Source: SVQP01 sp045594705
Lineage (GTDB): Bacteria; Bacillota; Clostridia; Oscillospirales; CAG-272
Direction: 5' to 3'
DNA: 37,482 nt
NCBI GenBank assembly: GCA_045594705.1
Contig: JAZNZB010000093.1
Span: forward strand, 1-37,482
Below the pieces are notes generated by a model. The model did not search any database and was not told where the DNA came from. It worked only from the letters and a program-made list of their open reading frames with translations. Every line of letters begins with the position of its first letter. The first letter of the stretch is position 1. Below are positions 1 to 8,693 of the stretch, piece after piece. The translations under genes and the position numbers were made by a program.

Positions 1-28
1 AGGGACACGTTCATCGCCCGTAGATCCC

Positions 29-149
29 ACCTTCCGAAAAGCGGTCAAACCGCTTTTCGAAAGGTGCTGCTGCGCAGTTCGACTTCGCTTCATTTCACTG
101 CTCCGCAGTGAAATATTCGCTCCGCTCAGGATGACACGGGCGGGGATGA
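29..149. repeat. Right-hand part of an interspersed palindromic repeat
   Basis: This gene-free stretch at the window edge holds two hairpins (CGAAAAGCGG with CCGCTTTTCG, and TTTCACTG with CAGTGAAA) and ends in CGCTCAGGATGACAC-like sequence followed by a partial duplication (GGGATGACACGGGC). The end matches the terminal inverted repeat of the complete element at 29155-29422. It looks like a second copy whose left end lies before or at the window start. No coding signal is seen. Confidence 0.6.
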
Positions 150-171
150 CACGGGCAGGGTTGCGTATCAT

Positions 172-213
172 AAAAGCTGAAAGCAGAAGCCTTCATCAAA
201 GACTTCTGCTTTC
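172..213 (-). terminator. Terminator of the pyr operon
   Basis: An 11-bp perfect stem (GAAAGCAGAAG with CTTCTGCTTTC, 179-213) lies about 45 bases after the pyrB stop and is followed on the minus strand by a short U-run (complement of 172-175). It also has a run of eight T on the plus side, so it can work in both directions. A second perfect palindrome, CAGCCCCATGGGGCTG at 233-248, sits between it and the stop, with its T-run only on the plus strand. Confidence 0.7.
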
Positions 214-256
214 GTTTTTTTCGCTAATTCCTCAGCCCCATGGGGCTGTTTTTTCT

Positions 257-1348
257 TTATTCTGCTTGCGTCTCGCACCAGTAGCAACGCCAGATGTCGT
301 TTTCGGCGTCGGTCTGTACGAAAAGATGCTCGATCTCCTGCTCGACCTGACAGATGCAACGGCCGTTGCGGCAGGTCTTGGTGTCCTTGTGGATCAGACC
401 GTCCACCACGCGGAAGGACTGATAGTCGTTCTTGGCATCCTCCAAAAGGCGCAGAATGAGTGCCATGCGCATCAGCTTGCCGTTGAGCACCTGCTTGAAG
501 TAGCAGGCTCTGGGATCTTGGTCAATGGCAACCGAAATTTCATTGACGCGGGGCAGGGGATGCAGAATGGCAAGGTCTGCCTTGGCAGTCTCCAGCTTGT
601 CGGGCGTCAGAATATAGCTGTCTTTCAGACGCTGATACTGCGCCTCGTCTGCAAATCTTTCGCGCTGCACGCGGGTCATGTACAGAATGTCCAGCTCGGG
701 CATTGCGGCCACCAGATCGGTGGTTTCCGTGTAGGTCATGCCCTTCTTGTCAAGCACCTCGGCAAACATGTATTCGGGCAAGCGCAGCTCCTCGGGGGAG
801 ATCAGCACCACCTTGATGCCGGTGTAGCGGGAGAGGGCATTGATCAGCGAGTGTACCGTTCTGCCGTACTTGAGGTCGCCGCAAAGACCCACGGTCAGAT
901 CGTTCAGTCTGCCTTTTTCGCGGTAAATGGTCAAAAGGTCAGCCAAGGTCTGGGTGGGATGGCAATGTCCGCCGTCGCCCGCGTTGATCACGGGAATGGA
1001 TGCTGCCTGCGCTGCCACCAGTGCCGCACCCTCTAAGGGATGACGCATGGCAATGATGTCGGCATAGCAGGAGACAGTTTTTGCCGTGTCCGCCACGCTC
1101 TCACCCTTGGCGGCCGAGGACGCCCCTGCACTGGAGACCGAGATCACGTTGCCGCCCAAGGACAGCATAGCTGCCTCAAAGCTCAGTCTGGTGCGCGTGG
1201 AGGGCTCAAAGAATAAGGTGGCTAAGATCTTGCCATCGCAAGCATGTGCGTATTTTTCGGGGTGATCTGCAATGTCGCAGGCGACCTCGATCATGCGGTC
1301 AAGCTCCTCGACGGTCAGATCGACCGTATCGATCAGACTTCTTTTCAT
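257..1348 (-). CDS. pyrB: Aspartate carbamoyltransferase fused to a PyrI-type zinc domain
   Basis: Transfers the carbamoyl group of carbamoyl phosphate to aspartate, step 2 of UMP synthesis, in the cytosol. In the 363-residue product the catalytic chain covers about 1-308, with STRTR at 50-54, KGES at 81-84, HPTQT at 130-134 and HPLPR at 263-267. The last 55 residues match the zinc domain of the regulatory chain PyrI: C326-x4-C331-x23-C355-x2-C358, the same spacing as the E. coli PyrI zinc cysteines as I recall that sequence. The nucleotide-binding allosteric half of PyrI is absent. The start is the ATG at 1348 with AAAGGTG upstream; an in-frame codon 13 residues earlier has no ribosome site. 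It is the last gene of the operon, 35 bases after pyrE. The catalytic assignment is firm; loss of CTP/ATP control is inferred. Confidence 0.95.
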   Translation of the reverse strand: MKRSLIDTVDLTVEELDRMIEVACDIADHPEKYAHACDGKILATLFFEPSTRTRLSFEAAMLSLGGNVISVSSAGASSAAKGESVADTAKTVSCYADIIAMRHPLEGAALVAAQAASIPVINAGDGGHCHPTQTLADLLTIYREKGRLNDLTVGLCGDLKYGRTVHSLINALSRYTGIKVVLISPEELRLPEYMFAEVLDKKGMTYTETTDLVAAMPELDILYMTRVQRERFADEAQYQRLKDSYILTPDKLETAKADLAILHPLPRVNEISVAIDQDPRACYFKQVLNGKLMRMALILRLLEDAKNDYQSFRVVDGLIHKDTKTCRNGRCICQVEQEIEHLFVQTDAENDIWRCYWCETQAE

Positions 1349-1383
1349 ATTCGTTACACCTTTTTTGGAATACTGTGGTTGGA

Positions 1384-2040
1384 TCAAGCCTTTGCGCCGT
1401 TGACGGCGAGGTAATTCTTGATGCGGGTGACGTTCTCTTCATTCTTGGGATCCTCTTCGAGGTACTCGATGATATCATAAACGTCAACGATGGAGTATAC
1501 GGGGAAGCCGAACTGCTCCTCAATCTCCTGCATAGCGCCCTTCTCGCCCTGTCCCTTTTCCTTGCGGTCGACCATGATGAAGGTAGCGGCTACCTTGGCA
1601 CCCTCGAGGTGGGAGAGGATCTCCATCGACTCGCGGATGGCGGTGCCGGCGGTGATGACGTCCTCGATGATGACGATCTCTTCACCGGGCGTGGGAACGT
1701 AGCCGACGAATACGCCGCCTTCACCGTGGTCCTTGACCTCCTTACGGTTGAAGAAGAAGGGAACGTTGAGGCCGTTCTTGGAGAGAGCCACAGCGGCGGA
1801 AACGGAAAGGGAAATACCCTTGTAGGCAGGGCCGTAGAGAACAGTCTGCTTGTTACCGAGCTTTTCGAAATATGCCTTGGCGTAGAATTCGCCCAGGGTA
1901 GCGATGTCATTGCCGGTTTTGATCATGCCCGCGTTGATGAAATAGGGGATCTTGCGGCCGGACTTTGCGGTGAAGTCACCGAATTTCAGAACACCGGCGG
2001 ACTCTAAAAACTGTATAAATTCTCTCTTGTAGCTTTCCAT
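1384..2040 (-). CDS. pyrE: Orotate phosphoribosyltransferase
   Basis: Joins orotate to PRPP to give OMP, step 5 of UMP synthesis. The 218-residue length is normal. The PRPP-binding loop is EIVIIEDVITAGTA near residues 140-153, and an ORPT-type FFFNRKEVKDHGEGG stretch precedes it. The ATG at 2040 has AGGAG eight bases upstream. It follows pyrF by 26 bases and precedes pyrB by 35, so it is co-transcribed. Nothing unusual is seen in the protein. Confidence 0.95.
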   Translation of the reverse strand: MESYKREFIQFLESAGVLKFGDFTAKSGRKIPYFINAGMIKTGNDIATLGEFYAKAYFEKLGNKQTVLYGPAYKGISLSVSAAVALSKNGLNVPFFFNRKEVKDHGEGGVFVGYVPTPGEEIVIIEDVITAGTAIRESMEILSHLEGAKVAATFIMVDRKEKGQGEKGAMQEIEEQFGFPVYSIVDVYDIIEYLEEDPKNEENVTRIKNYLAVNGAKA

Positions 2041-2066
2041 GTTGAATCTCCTAATATTAAAGTTGT

Positions 2067-2765
2067 TTAGTCGCAGAACTCTGCCACGCAGCGATCGTAA
2101 GCAGCCACGGGGTCTGCTGCTGCAGTGATGGGACGGCCGACCACGATGTAGTCAGAGCCGATCTTCTTAGCCTCTGCAGGGGTCATGACGCGAACCTGGT
2201 CGCCCTTGTCACCGTCTGCAAAGCGAACGCCGGGGGTTACGGTCACGAAATCCTTGCCGCAAGCGTCGTGCACCTTGCCTGCCTCCAGGGGAGAGCAAAC
2301 GATACCGTCCAGACCGGACTTCTTTGCGTTCTGTGCGTAGTGCATAACAACCTGATCGATGGGTGCGTCGATCAGCAGATCCTCGGTCATGCGCTCCTGG
2401 CTGGTAGAGGTCAGCTGGGTGACCGCAATCAGCAAAGGACGGGTACCGTCGGGTCTGGTCAGGCCCTCCAGAGCTGCTTCCATCATTGCGCAGGTGCCTG
2501 CTGCGTGCAGGTTGCACATATCAACGTCCAGACGGGAAAGCACGTTCATGGCCTTCTTGACCGTGTTGGGGATATCGTGCAGCTTGAGGTCGAGGAAGAT
2601 CTTGTGGCCGCGGGCCTTGATCTCGCGAACGATGTCCGGACCCTCGGCATAGAACAGCTCCATACCGATCTTCAAGTAAAGAGATTTGTTTTCGAATTTG
2701 TCAAGGAATGCAAGTGTGTCAGCCTTGGACGCGAAGTCACAAGCAATAATTACGTCTTTTCCCAT
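2067..2765 (-). CDS. pyrF: Orotidine 5'-phosphate decarboxylase
   Basis: Decarboxylates OMP to UMP, the last step of the pathway. The 232-residue chain begins with the strand carrying ACDFAS (substrate Asp) and has the catalytic D59-x-K61-x-x-D64 in DLKLHDIPNT, followed by the TPGVRF and VVGRPI phosphate-binding loops. Its ATG overlaps the pyrD stop by one base (TAATG), a sign of translational coupling, with GGAGG upstream inside pyrD. Confidence 0.95.
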   Translation of the reverse strand: MGKDVIIACDFASKADTLAFLDKFENKSLYLKIGMELFYAEGPDIVREIKARGHKIFLDLKLHDIPNTVKKAMNVLSRLDVDMCNLHAAGTCAMMEAALEGLTRPDGTRPLLIAVTQLTSTSQERMTEDLLIDAPIDQVVMHYAQNAKKSGLDGIVCSPLEAGKVHDACGKDFVTVTPGVRFADGDKGDQVRVMTPAEAKKIGSDYIVVGRPITAAADPVAAYDRCVAEFCD

Positions 2766-3676
2766 TAGTGTGCGCCTCCTATAATATCTTGTAAATTCTG
2801 AATTCCGTATTTTTCCATCACACGCGGCAGGTCGTCAATGATGTTCTTGGCCGCGCAGGGGTCGATCAGGTTTGCTGCGCCGATCTCAACGGCCGTCGCA
2901 CCTGCCAGCATCATTTCGATCACGTCCTCAGCCGTGGAAAGTCCGCCCATGCCGATGATCGGAATCTTGACTGCCTCGTAAACTCTGTAAACCATGGAAA
3001 TGGCTCCCGGCTTGATGGCAGGGCCGGAGAAGCCGCCCGATTTGTTGTAGATCACAGGCTTTTTGGTTTTGAGATCAATGCGCATGCCCATGAGTGTGTT
3101 GATCATGCTGATGCCGTCTGCGCCCGCCTGTTCGCAAGCCTTTGCGATGGACACGATGTCGGTCACGTTGGGCGAGAGCTTGATGTAAACAGGCTTGGTG
3201 GTCACGGCCTTGACTGCGCGAGTGACCTCGGCTGCAGCCTCGGGGGACGTGCCAAAGCTCATGCCGCCGCCGTGCACGTTGGGGCAGGAGATGTTGACCT
3301 CCAGCCAGCCGACCTGGGGCTCGGCGTCCAGCTTTTGGCAGGTGTAGGCATAGTCCTCGATCGAAAAGCCCGAAACGTTTGCCATGACCGGCTTGTGGAA
3401 GCATTTGGCCAAGAGCGGCAGCTCGTGCGAGATGACCGCATCCACACCGGGGTTCTGCAACCCGACTGCGTTGATCATGCCCGCGGTGCACTCTGCAATG
3501 CGGGGCGTGGGGTTGCCAAAGCGGGGATCCTTGGTCGTGCCCTTGAAGGAAAACGTGCCAAGGCAGTTGATATCATACCATTCGGCAAATTCATAGCCGT
3601 AGCCAAACGTGCCGGATGCGGGGATGACCGGATTGTCGAGCAGGATGCCCGAAAGATTGACCTTAGTGTTTACCAT
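2765..3676 (-). CDS. pyrD: Dihydroorotate dehydrogenase B, catalytic subunit
   Basis: Oxidises dihydroorotate to orotate with FMN, passing electrons to PyrK and then NAD+. The 303-residue product is a class 1B enzyme: EVNISCPNVHGG holds the active-site Cys at residue 131, and the FMN phosphate site is the GMGGL and GAANL region near the C-terminus. The start is the ATG at 3676 with AAGGAGGAG upstream. This start lies inside the last codons of pyrK (7-base overlap), which fits the PyrD2K2 complex. A 33-residue upstream extension of the frame is not supported. Confidence 0.95.
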   Translation of the reverse strand: MVNTKVNLSGILLDNPVIPASGTFGYGYEFAEWYDINCLGTFSFKGTTKDPRFGNPTPRIAECTAGMINAVGLQNPGVDAVISHELPLLAKCFHKPVMANVSGFSIEDYAYTCQKLDAEPQVGWLEVNISCPNVHGGGMSFGTSPEAAAEVTRAVKAVTTKPVYIKLSPNVTDIVSIAKACEQAGADGISMINTLMGMRIDLKTKKPVIYNKSGGFSGPAIKPGAISMVYRVYEAVKIPIIGMGGLSTAEDVIEMMLAGATAVEIGAANLIDPCAAKNIIDDLPRVMEKYGIQNLQDIIGGAH

Positions 3677-4407
3677 ACGATCTCCTCCTTTACCAGCACC
3701 GGGCCATCCTTGCAGATGCGCTTGTTGCCGTATTTGGTCTTGCAGGAGCAGCCCATGCATGCGCCAAAGCCGCATCCCATGCGCTCCTCAAAGCTGAACT
3801 GACCCGAGGTGACCGATGCGGCGTTGACCGCTTTGAACATCGGCATAGGACCGCAGGTATAGAAGTAGGTGTAGTCAAGCTCGCCAAGCACGCTCGTGAC
3901 AAATCCCTTAGTACCGTAAGAGCCGTCCACGGTGGTCACAAAGACCTCTGCGCCCAGAGCCTTGAACTCCTCTTCGTAAAAGATCTCGTCCTTGGTATTA
4001 AAGCCCAGAATGACCTTGACCTGCTTGCCCTCGGCGATCAGCTTGCGGCAAAGCCCGTAGAGCGGGGGAATGCCCACGCCTCCGCCGATCAGCACGGGGG
4101 AGGTGCCGCTTGTGCTTGTATCATAGCCGTTGCCAAGACCCGAGAGCAAGTCGAATACGTCGCCCTCCTTAGCCTCGGCCAGCTTTTCTGTGCCTGCGCC
4201 CACTACCTTGTAGATCAGCGTGATGGTGCCTGCATCGTGATCGTAATCGCATACAGAGATGGGGCGGCGCAGGTACAGCCCGTCGATCTTGAAGTTGACG
4301 AACTGACCGGGGCGGGAGAGCGACGAGGTGTCGCCCTCTACCACCATGCGGTATACGGTGCTTGTCAGCTGTTGGTTGGATATAACCTTGTAAAATCCTT
4401 GCGTCAT
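3670..4407 (-). CDS. pyrK: Dihydroorotate dehydrogenase B, electron transfer subunit
   Basis: FAD and [2Fe-2S] protein that carries electrons from PyrD to NAD+. The 245 residues show the flavin motif RRPIS (48-52), the NAD motif GGGVGIPP (108-115), CGPMPM (185-190), and the iron-sulfur ligands C212-x4-C217-x2-C220-x11-C232. The ATG at 4407 follows AAGGAG and lies 10 bases after carB; the 27 residues of frame upstream of it are the antisense-free tail of carB and are not used. With pyrD it makes the NAD-dependent enzyme typical of anaerobic Firmicutes. Confidence 0.95.
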   Translation of the reverse strand: MTQGFYKVISNQQLTSTVYRMVVEGDTSSLSRPGQFVNFKIDGLYLRRPISVCDYDHDAGTITLIYKVVGAGTEKLAEAKEGDVFDLLSGLGNGYDTSTSGTSPVLIGGGVGIPPLYGLCRKLIAEGKQVKVILGFNTKDEIFYEEEFKALGAEVFVTTVDGSYGTKGFVTSVLGELDYTYFYTCGPMPMFKAVNAASVTSGQFSFEERMGCGFGACMGCSCKTKYGNKRICKDGPVLVKEEIVW

Positions 4408-4417
4408 GTCTTTCTCC

Positions 4418-7400
4418 TTATGAGTCGATGGTGGAGATGCCCAGCGTGGTCTCTTCGAGCACGTCCAAGAGAACCTTGACCGTGTCAAGGGCGGTGAAGA
4501 TGGTCACATTGTTCTCCACGGCGCACTGTCTGATCTCGTGGCCGTCCGAAATTCCGCCCGAGCCGCTGACGTCGCGGGTGTTGATGACGTAGGTCACGTA
4601 GCCGCCGCGGATCGCGTTGGGGATCTCGTCGCTGCCGTCGCCGATCTTGGCAAGCGCGTGGGTGCGGATGCCGTGCTCCTTGAGGAACTTGGCAGTACCT
4701 GCAGTGCCCTGAATGTTAAAGCCCATGTTGTAGAAGCGGCGGATGAGCGGCAGAGCCTCCTCCTTGTCCTTGTCTGCAAGGGTAACGAGTACCGTGCCGT
4801 AGTTGACGACGTTGGTGCCGCTTGCCTGCAGTGCCTTGTAAAGCGCACGGGTCATGGAGTTGTCATAGCCGATCGCCTCGCCCGTGGACTTCATCTCGGG
4901 GGAGAGGTAAGCGTCAAGACCGCGCAGCTTTGCAAACGAGAATGCGGGTGCTTTGACGTAGTAACGCTTCTTTTCGGGGGGATAAATGTCGTTGATGCCC
5001 TGCATCTTGAGTGTCTGACCCAGCATGACCAGCGTGCCCATGTCGGCAAGGCTGTAGCCGGTAGACTTGGAGAGGAAGGGGACAGTACGAGAGGAACGGG
5101 GGTTGACCTCGATGATATAAACGTCATCCTTTTCATCCACGATGAACTGGATGTTGAAAAGACCTACGATGCCGATGGCAAGACCCAGTCTCTTGGTGTA
5201 GTCCAGGATCGCGTTCTTGACCTTATCGGAAAGAGAGAAGGAGGGGTAGACCGAGATCGAGTCGCCCGAGTGAACGCCGGTACGCTCAACAAGCTCCATG
5301 ATACCGGGCACGAATACGTCGGTGCCGTCGCAAACTGCGTCAACCTCGACCTCCTTGCCCTGAATGTACTTGTCTACCAGAACGGGCTTGTCCTCGTCGA
5401 TCTCAACTGCAGTGTGCAGGTAAGTGCGCAGCTGCTGTTCGTCAGCCACGATCTGCATAGCGCGTCCGCCCAGTACGAAGGAGGGACGAACCAGCACGGG
5501 GTAGCCGATCTCGGCTGCGGCGCGAACGCCGTCCTCAATGACCGTGACCGCACGGCCCTTGGGCTGAGGAATGTTCAGAGAAGAGAGCACCTTTTCAAAT
5601 GCATCGCGGTTTTCTGCCTTTTCAATCGCTGCGCAATCGGTACCGATCAGCTTGACGCCTCTCTCGGTCAGAGGAGCTGCCAGGTTGATCGCGGTCTGGC
5701 CGCCAAGGCTTGCGATGACGCCCTCAGGCTGCTCGAGGTGCAGGATATTCATGACGTCCTCGACGCAAAGGGGCTCGAAATACAGCTTGTCCGAGCAGGT
5801 GTAGTCGGTCGAAACGGTTTCGGGGTTGTTGTTGATGACGATCGCCTCGTAGCCTGCATGGCGAATGGCGTTGACCGCATGCACGGTGGAGTAGTCAAAT
5901 TCCACGCCCTGGCCGATACGGATAGGACCGGAGCCAAGCACGACCACCTTCTTGCGGTTGGAAACCACGCTCTCGTTTTCCTGCTCGTAGGTGGAGTAGA
6001 AGTAGGGGATGTATCCCTGTGCCTCTGCAGCACAGGTGTCGATCATCTTGTAAACGGGGAAGATGTCATTCTGCTCGCGCATGTGCCATACGTCGATCTC
6101 GGGGCAGCCCCACAAGGATGCGATGTAAGCGTCCGAGAAGCCCATCTTCTTGGCACGTCGCAACACGTCGAGATCCTTGACGTGTTCCTTGACCGTGGTC
6201 TGCATGTGTACGATGTTGCGCAGCTTGTCCAGGAAGAACATGTCGATCTTGGTTGCCGACCAGATACGACCCGAGTCAGCGCCGTATTCCAGCAGCTTTG
6301 CAATGGCGTAGATGCGGTCGTCGGTGCCGTCTGCGATATACTTCATCAGCTCGTCCACGCTGTAGTCGTCAAACTTCTTCATGTAGATGTGGTTGACGCC
6401 GATCTCCAGTGAGCGCACTGCCTTAAGAAGGCTTTCCTCAAAGGTGCGGCCCAGGCTCATGACCTCTCCGGTCGCTTTCATCTGGGTGGAGAGCTTGTTG
6501 TTTGCGGAGACAAACTTGTCAAAGGGGAAGCGGGGCATCTTGGTGACCACGTAGTCAAGCGCGGGCTCACAAGCGGCAAGAATGTTGCCGATCTTGATCT
6601 CGTCCAGCGTCATGCCGACTGCGATCTTGGCGGTCACGCGTGCGATGGGATAGCCGCTTGCCTTGGATGCAAGTGCGGAGGAACGGGAAACGCGGGGGTT
6701 GACCTCGATTAAGTAGTAGCTGAACGAGTGGGGATCAAGCGCGAACTGCACGTTGCAGCCGCCCTCGATGCCAAGCGCGCGGATGATCTTGAGTGCGCTG
6801 TCACGCAGCATGTGCGATTCCTTGTTGGTTAGCGTCTGGCAGGGGCAGACCACGATCGAGTCGCCCGTGTGAATGCCTACAGGGTCCACGTTCTCCATGT
6901 TACAAATGGCGATCGCGGTATCGTTGGCGTCGCGCATGACCTCGTATTCAATTTCCTTATAGCCCTTGATGCTCTTTTCCACCAGTACCTGGTGTACGGG
7001 GGAGAGCTGCAGAGCGTTTTTCATAATATCGACGAATTCCTGCTCGTTGTCGGCAAATCCGCCGCCCGTGCCGCCCAGGGTAAATGCGGGGCGAAGCACA
7101 ACGGGGTAGCCGATCTCCTTGGCAGCAGCCAGACCCTCTTCCATGCTGTTTGCAATCAGAGAGGGAAGCACAGGCTCGCCAAGCTCCTCGCAAAGCTCCT
7201 TGAACAGCTCTCTGTCCTCAGCTCTCTCAATGCTTGCACCGCAGGTGCCCAGCAGCTCGCATTCGCACTCACGCAGAATGCCCTTCTTTTCCAGCTGCAT
7301 AGCAAGGTTCAGACCGGTCTGACCGCCGATGCCGGGAACGATGGCATCGGGACGCTCGTGACGGATGACACGTGCCACGTATTCCAGCGTCAGAGGCTCC

Positions 7401-7597
7401 ATGTAGACCTTGTCGGCAATGGTGGTGTCGGTCATGATGGTTGCGGGGTTGGAGTTGCAAAGGATAACCTCGTAGCCCTCTTCCTTGAGTGCAAGGCACG
7501 CCTGCGTGCCTGCGTAGTCAAATTCGGCAGCCTGGCCGATCACGATCGGACCGGAGCCGATGACAAGTACTTTCTTGATATCTGTTCTCTTCGGCAT
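4418..7597 (-). CDS. carB: Carbamoyl-phosphate synthase, large subunit
   Basis: Makes carbamoyl phosphate from bicarbonate, ammonia and two ATP. The 1059-residue protein has the usual two ATP-grasp halves, each opening with a matching motif (GSGPIVIGQAAEFDYAG near 15-31 and GSGPIRIGQGVEFDYST near 558-574), and a C-terminal MGS-type allosteric domain of about 130 residues. Nothing in it looks degenerate, in contrast to its partner CarA. It starts one base after the carA stop and ends 10 bases before pyrK, so it is part of the operon. Because CarA probably does not release ammonia, this subunit may take free ammonia directly. Confidence 0.95.
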   Translation of the reverse strand: MPKRTDIKKVLVIGSGPIVIGQAAEFDYAGTQACLALKEEGYEVILCNSNPATIMTDTTIADKVYMEPLTLEYVARVIRHERPDAIVPGIGGQTGLNLAMQLEKKGILRECECELLGTCGASIERAEDRELFKELCEELGEPVLPSLIANSMEEGLAAAKEIGYPVVLRPAFTLGGTGGGFADNEQEFVDIMKNALQLSPVHQVLVEKSIKGYKEIEYEVMRDANDTAIAICNMENVDPVGIHTGDSIVVCPCQTLTNKESHMLRDSALKIIRALGIEGGCNVQFALDPHSFSYYLIEVNPRVSRSSALASKASGYPIARVTAKIAVGMTLDEIKIGNILAACEPALDYVVTKMPRFPFDKFVSANNKLSTQMKATGEVMSLGRTFEESLLKAVRSLEIGVNHIYMKKFDDYSVDELMKYIADGTDDRIYAIAKLLEYGADSGRIWSATKIDMFFLDKLRNIVHMQTTVKEHVKDLDVLRRAKKMGFSDAYIASLWGCPEIDVWHMREQNDIFPVYKMIDTCAAEAQGYIPYFYSTYEQENESVVSNRKKVVVLGSGPIRIGQGVEFDYSTVHAVNAIRHAGYEAIVINNNPETVSTDYTCSDKLYFEPLCVEDVMNILHLEQPEGVIASLGGQTAINLAAPLTERGVKLIGTDCAAIEKAENRDAFEKVLSSLNIPQPKGRAVTVIEDGVRAAAEIGYPVLVRPSFVLGGRAMQIVADEQQLRTYLHTAVEIDEDKPVLVDKYIQGKEVEVDAVCDGTDVFVPGIMELVERTGVHSGDSISVYPSFSLSDKVKNAILDYTKRLGLAIGIVGLFNIQFIVDEKDDVYIIEVNPRSSRTVPFLSKSTGYSLADMGTLVMLGQTLKMQGINDIYPPEKKRYYVKAPAFSFAKLRGLDAYLSPEMKSTGEAIGYDNSMTRALYKALQASGTNVVNYGTVLVTLADKDKEEALPLIRRFYNMGFNIQGTAGTAKFLKEHGIRTHALAKIGDGSDEIPNAIRGGYVTYVINTRDVSGSGGISDGHEIRQCAVENNVTIFTALDTVKVLLDVLEETTLGISTIDS

Positions 7598-7598
7598 A

Positions 7599-8693
7599 TC
7601 AGTTATCCTCCTTCATCATAGCAATAAAGCGATCGAAAAGTGCGTAATTGTCCTGCGGACCGGGTGCGCTCTCGGGTGCGAACTGCACGCCAAGCACAAG
7701 GCTTTGCGCGTCGATCACGCCCTCGACGCTCTTGTCGGTCACGTTTTCATACAGAACACCAAGGCCCGTGCCCTCAAGGCTTTGACGATCCACCACGTAG
7801 GTGTGATTTTGTGCGGTGCTTGTGATCTTTCCGTCCTCGCAGCAGCGAACGGGATAGCCGCCGCGGTGACCGTGCGGCAGTGCGCTGACGGTAGCACCCT
7901 TGGCAAGGCAAAGGATCTGGCAGCCAAGGCCAATGCCGAACAGCGGGTACTTGCCCCACAGAGCCTTGACGCATTCGATCACCTCGCCTGCGTGCTCGGG
8001 GCAGCCGGGGCCGCTGGAGACAATCACGCCGTCAGGATTCAGGGAATCGATCTGCTCTGCGGTGGTGTTATAGGGAACGACCGTGACGTTGCAGCCCTTG
8101 GCGGTCAGCGTACGGACGATGTTGGTCTTGATGCCGCAGTCAATGGCCACGACGTGGTGCTTTGCATTGGCGGTTCTGGTGTACCAACGCTTCTTGCTGC
8201 TGACGCGCGCGACTGCATCGGTGGGGACGGGGGTGACGCGGATCATAGCCAGGGCAGATGCGGTGGTGGTGTGCATGCTTGTCAGAATGCCGCGCATGCT
8301 GCTGCCGTGGTCGCGGAGCTTGCGGGTCAGCATTCTGGTGTCGATCCCATAAAGTCCGGGAATGTGATGCTCGCACATGACCTCTTCCAAGGTTTTTGTG
8401 TAGCGGAAGTTGGAGGGCTGGTCGTTGTATTCGCGCACGATCAGACCGCCCATGGTCAAGGATCTTGCCTCATAGTCCTCCTCGGTCATGCCGTAGCTGC
8501 CGATTAAGGGGTAGGTCATCACTACGAATTGGTCGGTGTAAGCGGGGTCGGAGACGATCTCCTGATATCCCACCATCGAGGTATTGAATACCACGGTGCA
8601 TACGCGGTCACGAATACTGTCGTCACCGAAGCTGTAGCCGCAGAATTCGCTGCCGTCTTCCAAAACAAGCTTTACGTTCATTTGATTTTCCAT
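7599..8693 (-). CDS. carA: CarA homologue with a degenerate glutaminase site
   Basis: By family the glutaminase subunit of carbamoyl-phosphate synthase. The N-terminal CPSase small-chain domain (about 1-170) and the class I amidotransferase fold (about 178-362) are complete, and 364 residues is normal. The active site is not: the nucleophile motif GICLGHQ reads GIGLGCQ (253-259), so the Cys is Gly255; the catalytic His of GHPEASPGP is Ala339 (QFAPESAPGP) while Glu341 stays. Positions that bind glutamine also differ: Ala51 for Ser in DPSY, SSGPGCP for SNGPGDP, NHTY for NHGF. The frame is intact and both stretches were checked in the DNA. Start at 8693 follows GGAGG and overlaps pyrC by 16 bases. 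Likely a structural partner for ammonia-dependent CarB; that is inference. Confidence 0.9.
   Translation of the reverse strand: MENQMNVKLVLEDGSEFCGYSFGDDSIRDRVCTVVFNTSMVGYQEIVSDPAYTDQFVVMTYPLIGSYGMTEEDYEARSLTMGGLIVREYNDQPSNFRYTKTLEEVMCEHHIPGLYGIDTRMLTRKLRDHGSSMRGILTSMHTTTASALAMIRVTPVPTDAVARVSSKKRWYTRTANAKHHVVAIDCGIKTNIVRTLTAKGCNVTVVPYNTTAEQIDSLNPDGVIVSSGPGCPEHAGEVIECVKALWGKYPLFGIGLGCQILCLAKGATVSALPHGHRGGYPVRCCEDGKITSTAQNHTYVVDRQSLEGTGLGVLYENVTDKSVEGVIDAQSLVLGVQFAPESAPGPQDNYALFDRFIAMMKEDN

Noticed and set aside
131..1036. Open frame of 301 codons on the plus strand
   Set aside because: Covers the complement of pyrB and the operon terminator; no ribosome site.
4538..6412. Open frame of 624 codons on the plus strand
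   Set aside because: It lies wholly antisense to the highly conserved carB gene, has no ribosome site and shows no domain; it is a product of the codon bias on the other strand.
7599..8693. carA as a pseudogene
   Set aside because: The frame is full length, starts with a good ribosome site, keeps the fold motifs and overlaps pyrC as in a working operon; only active-site positions are changed.
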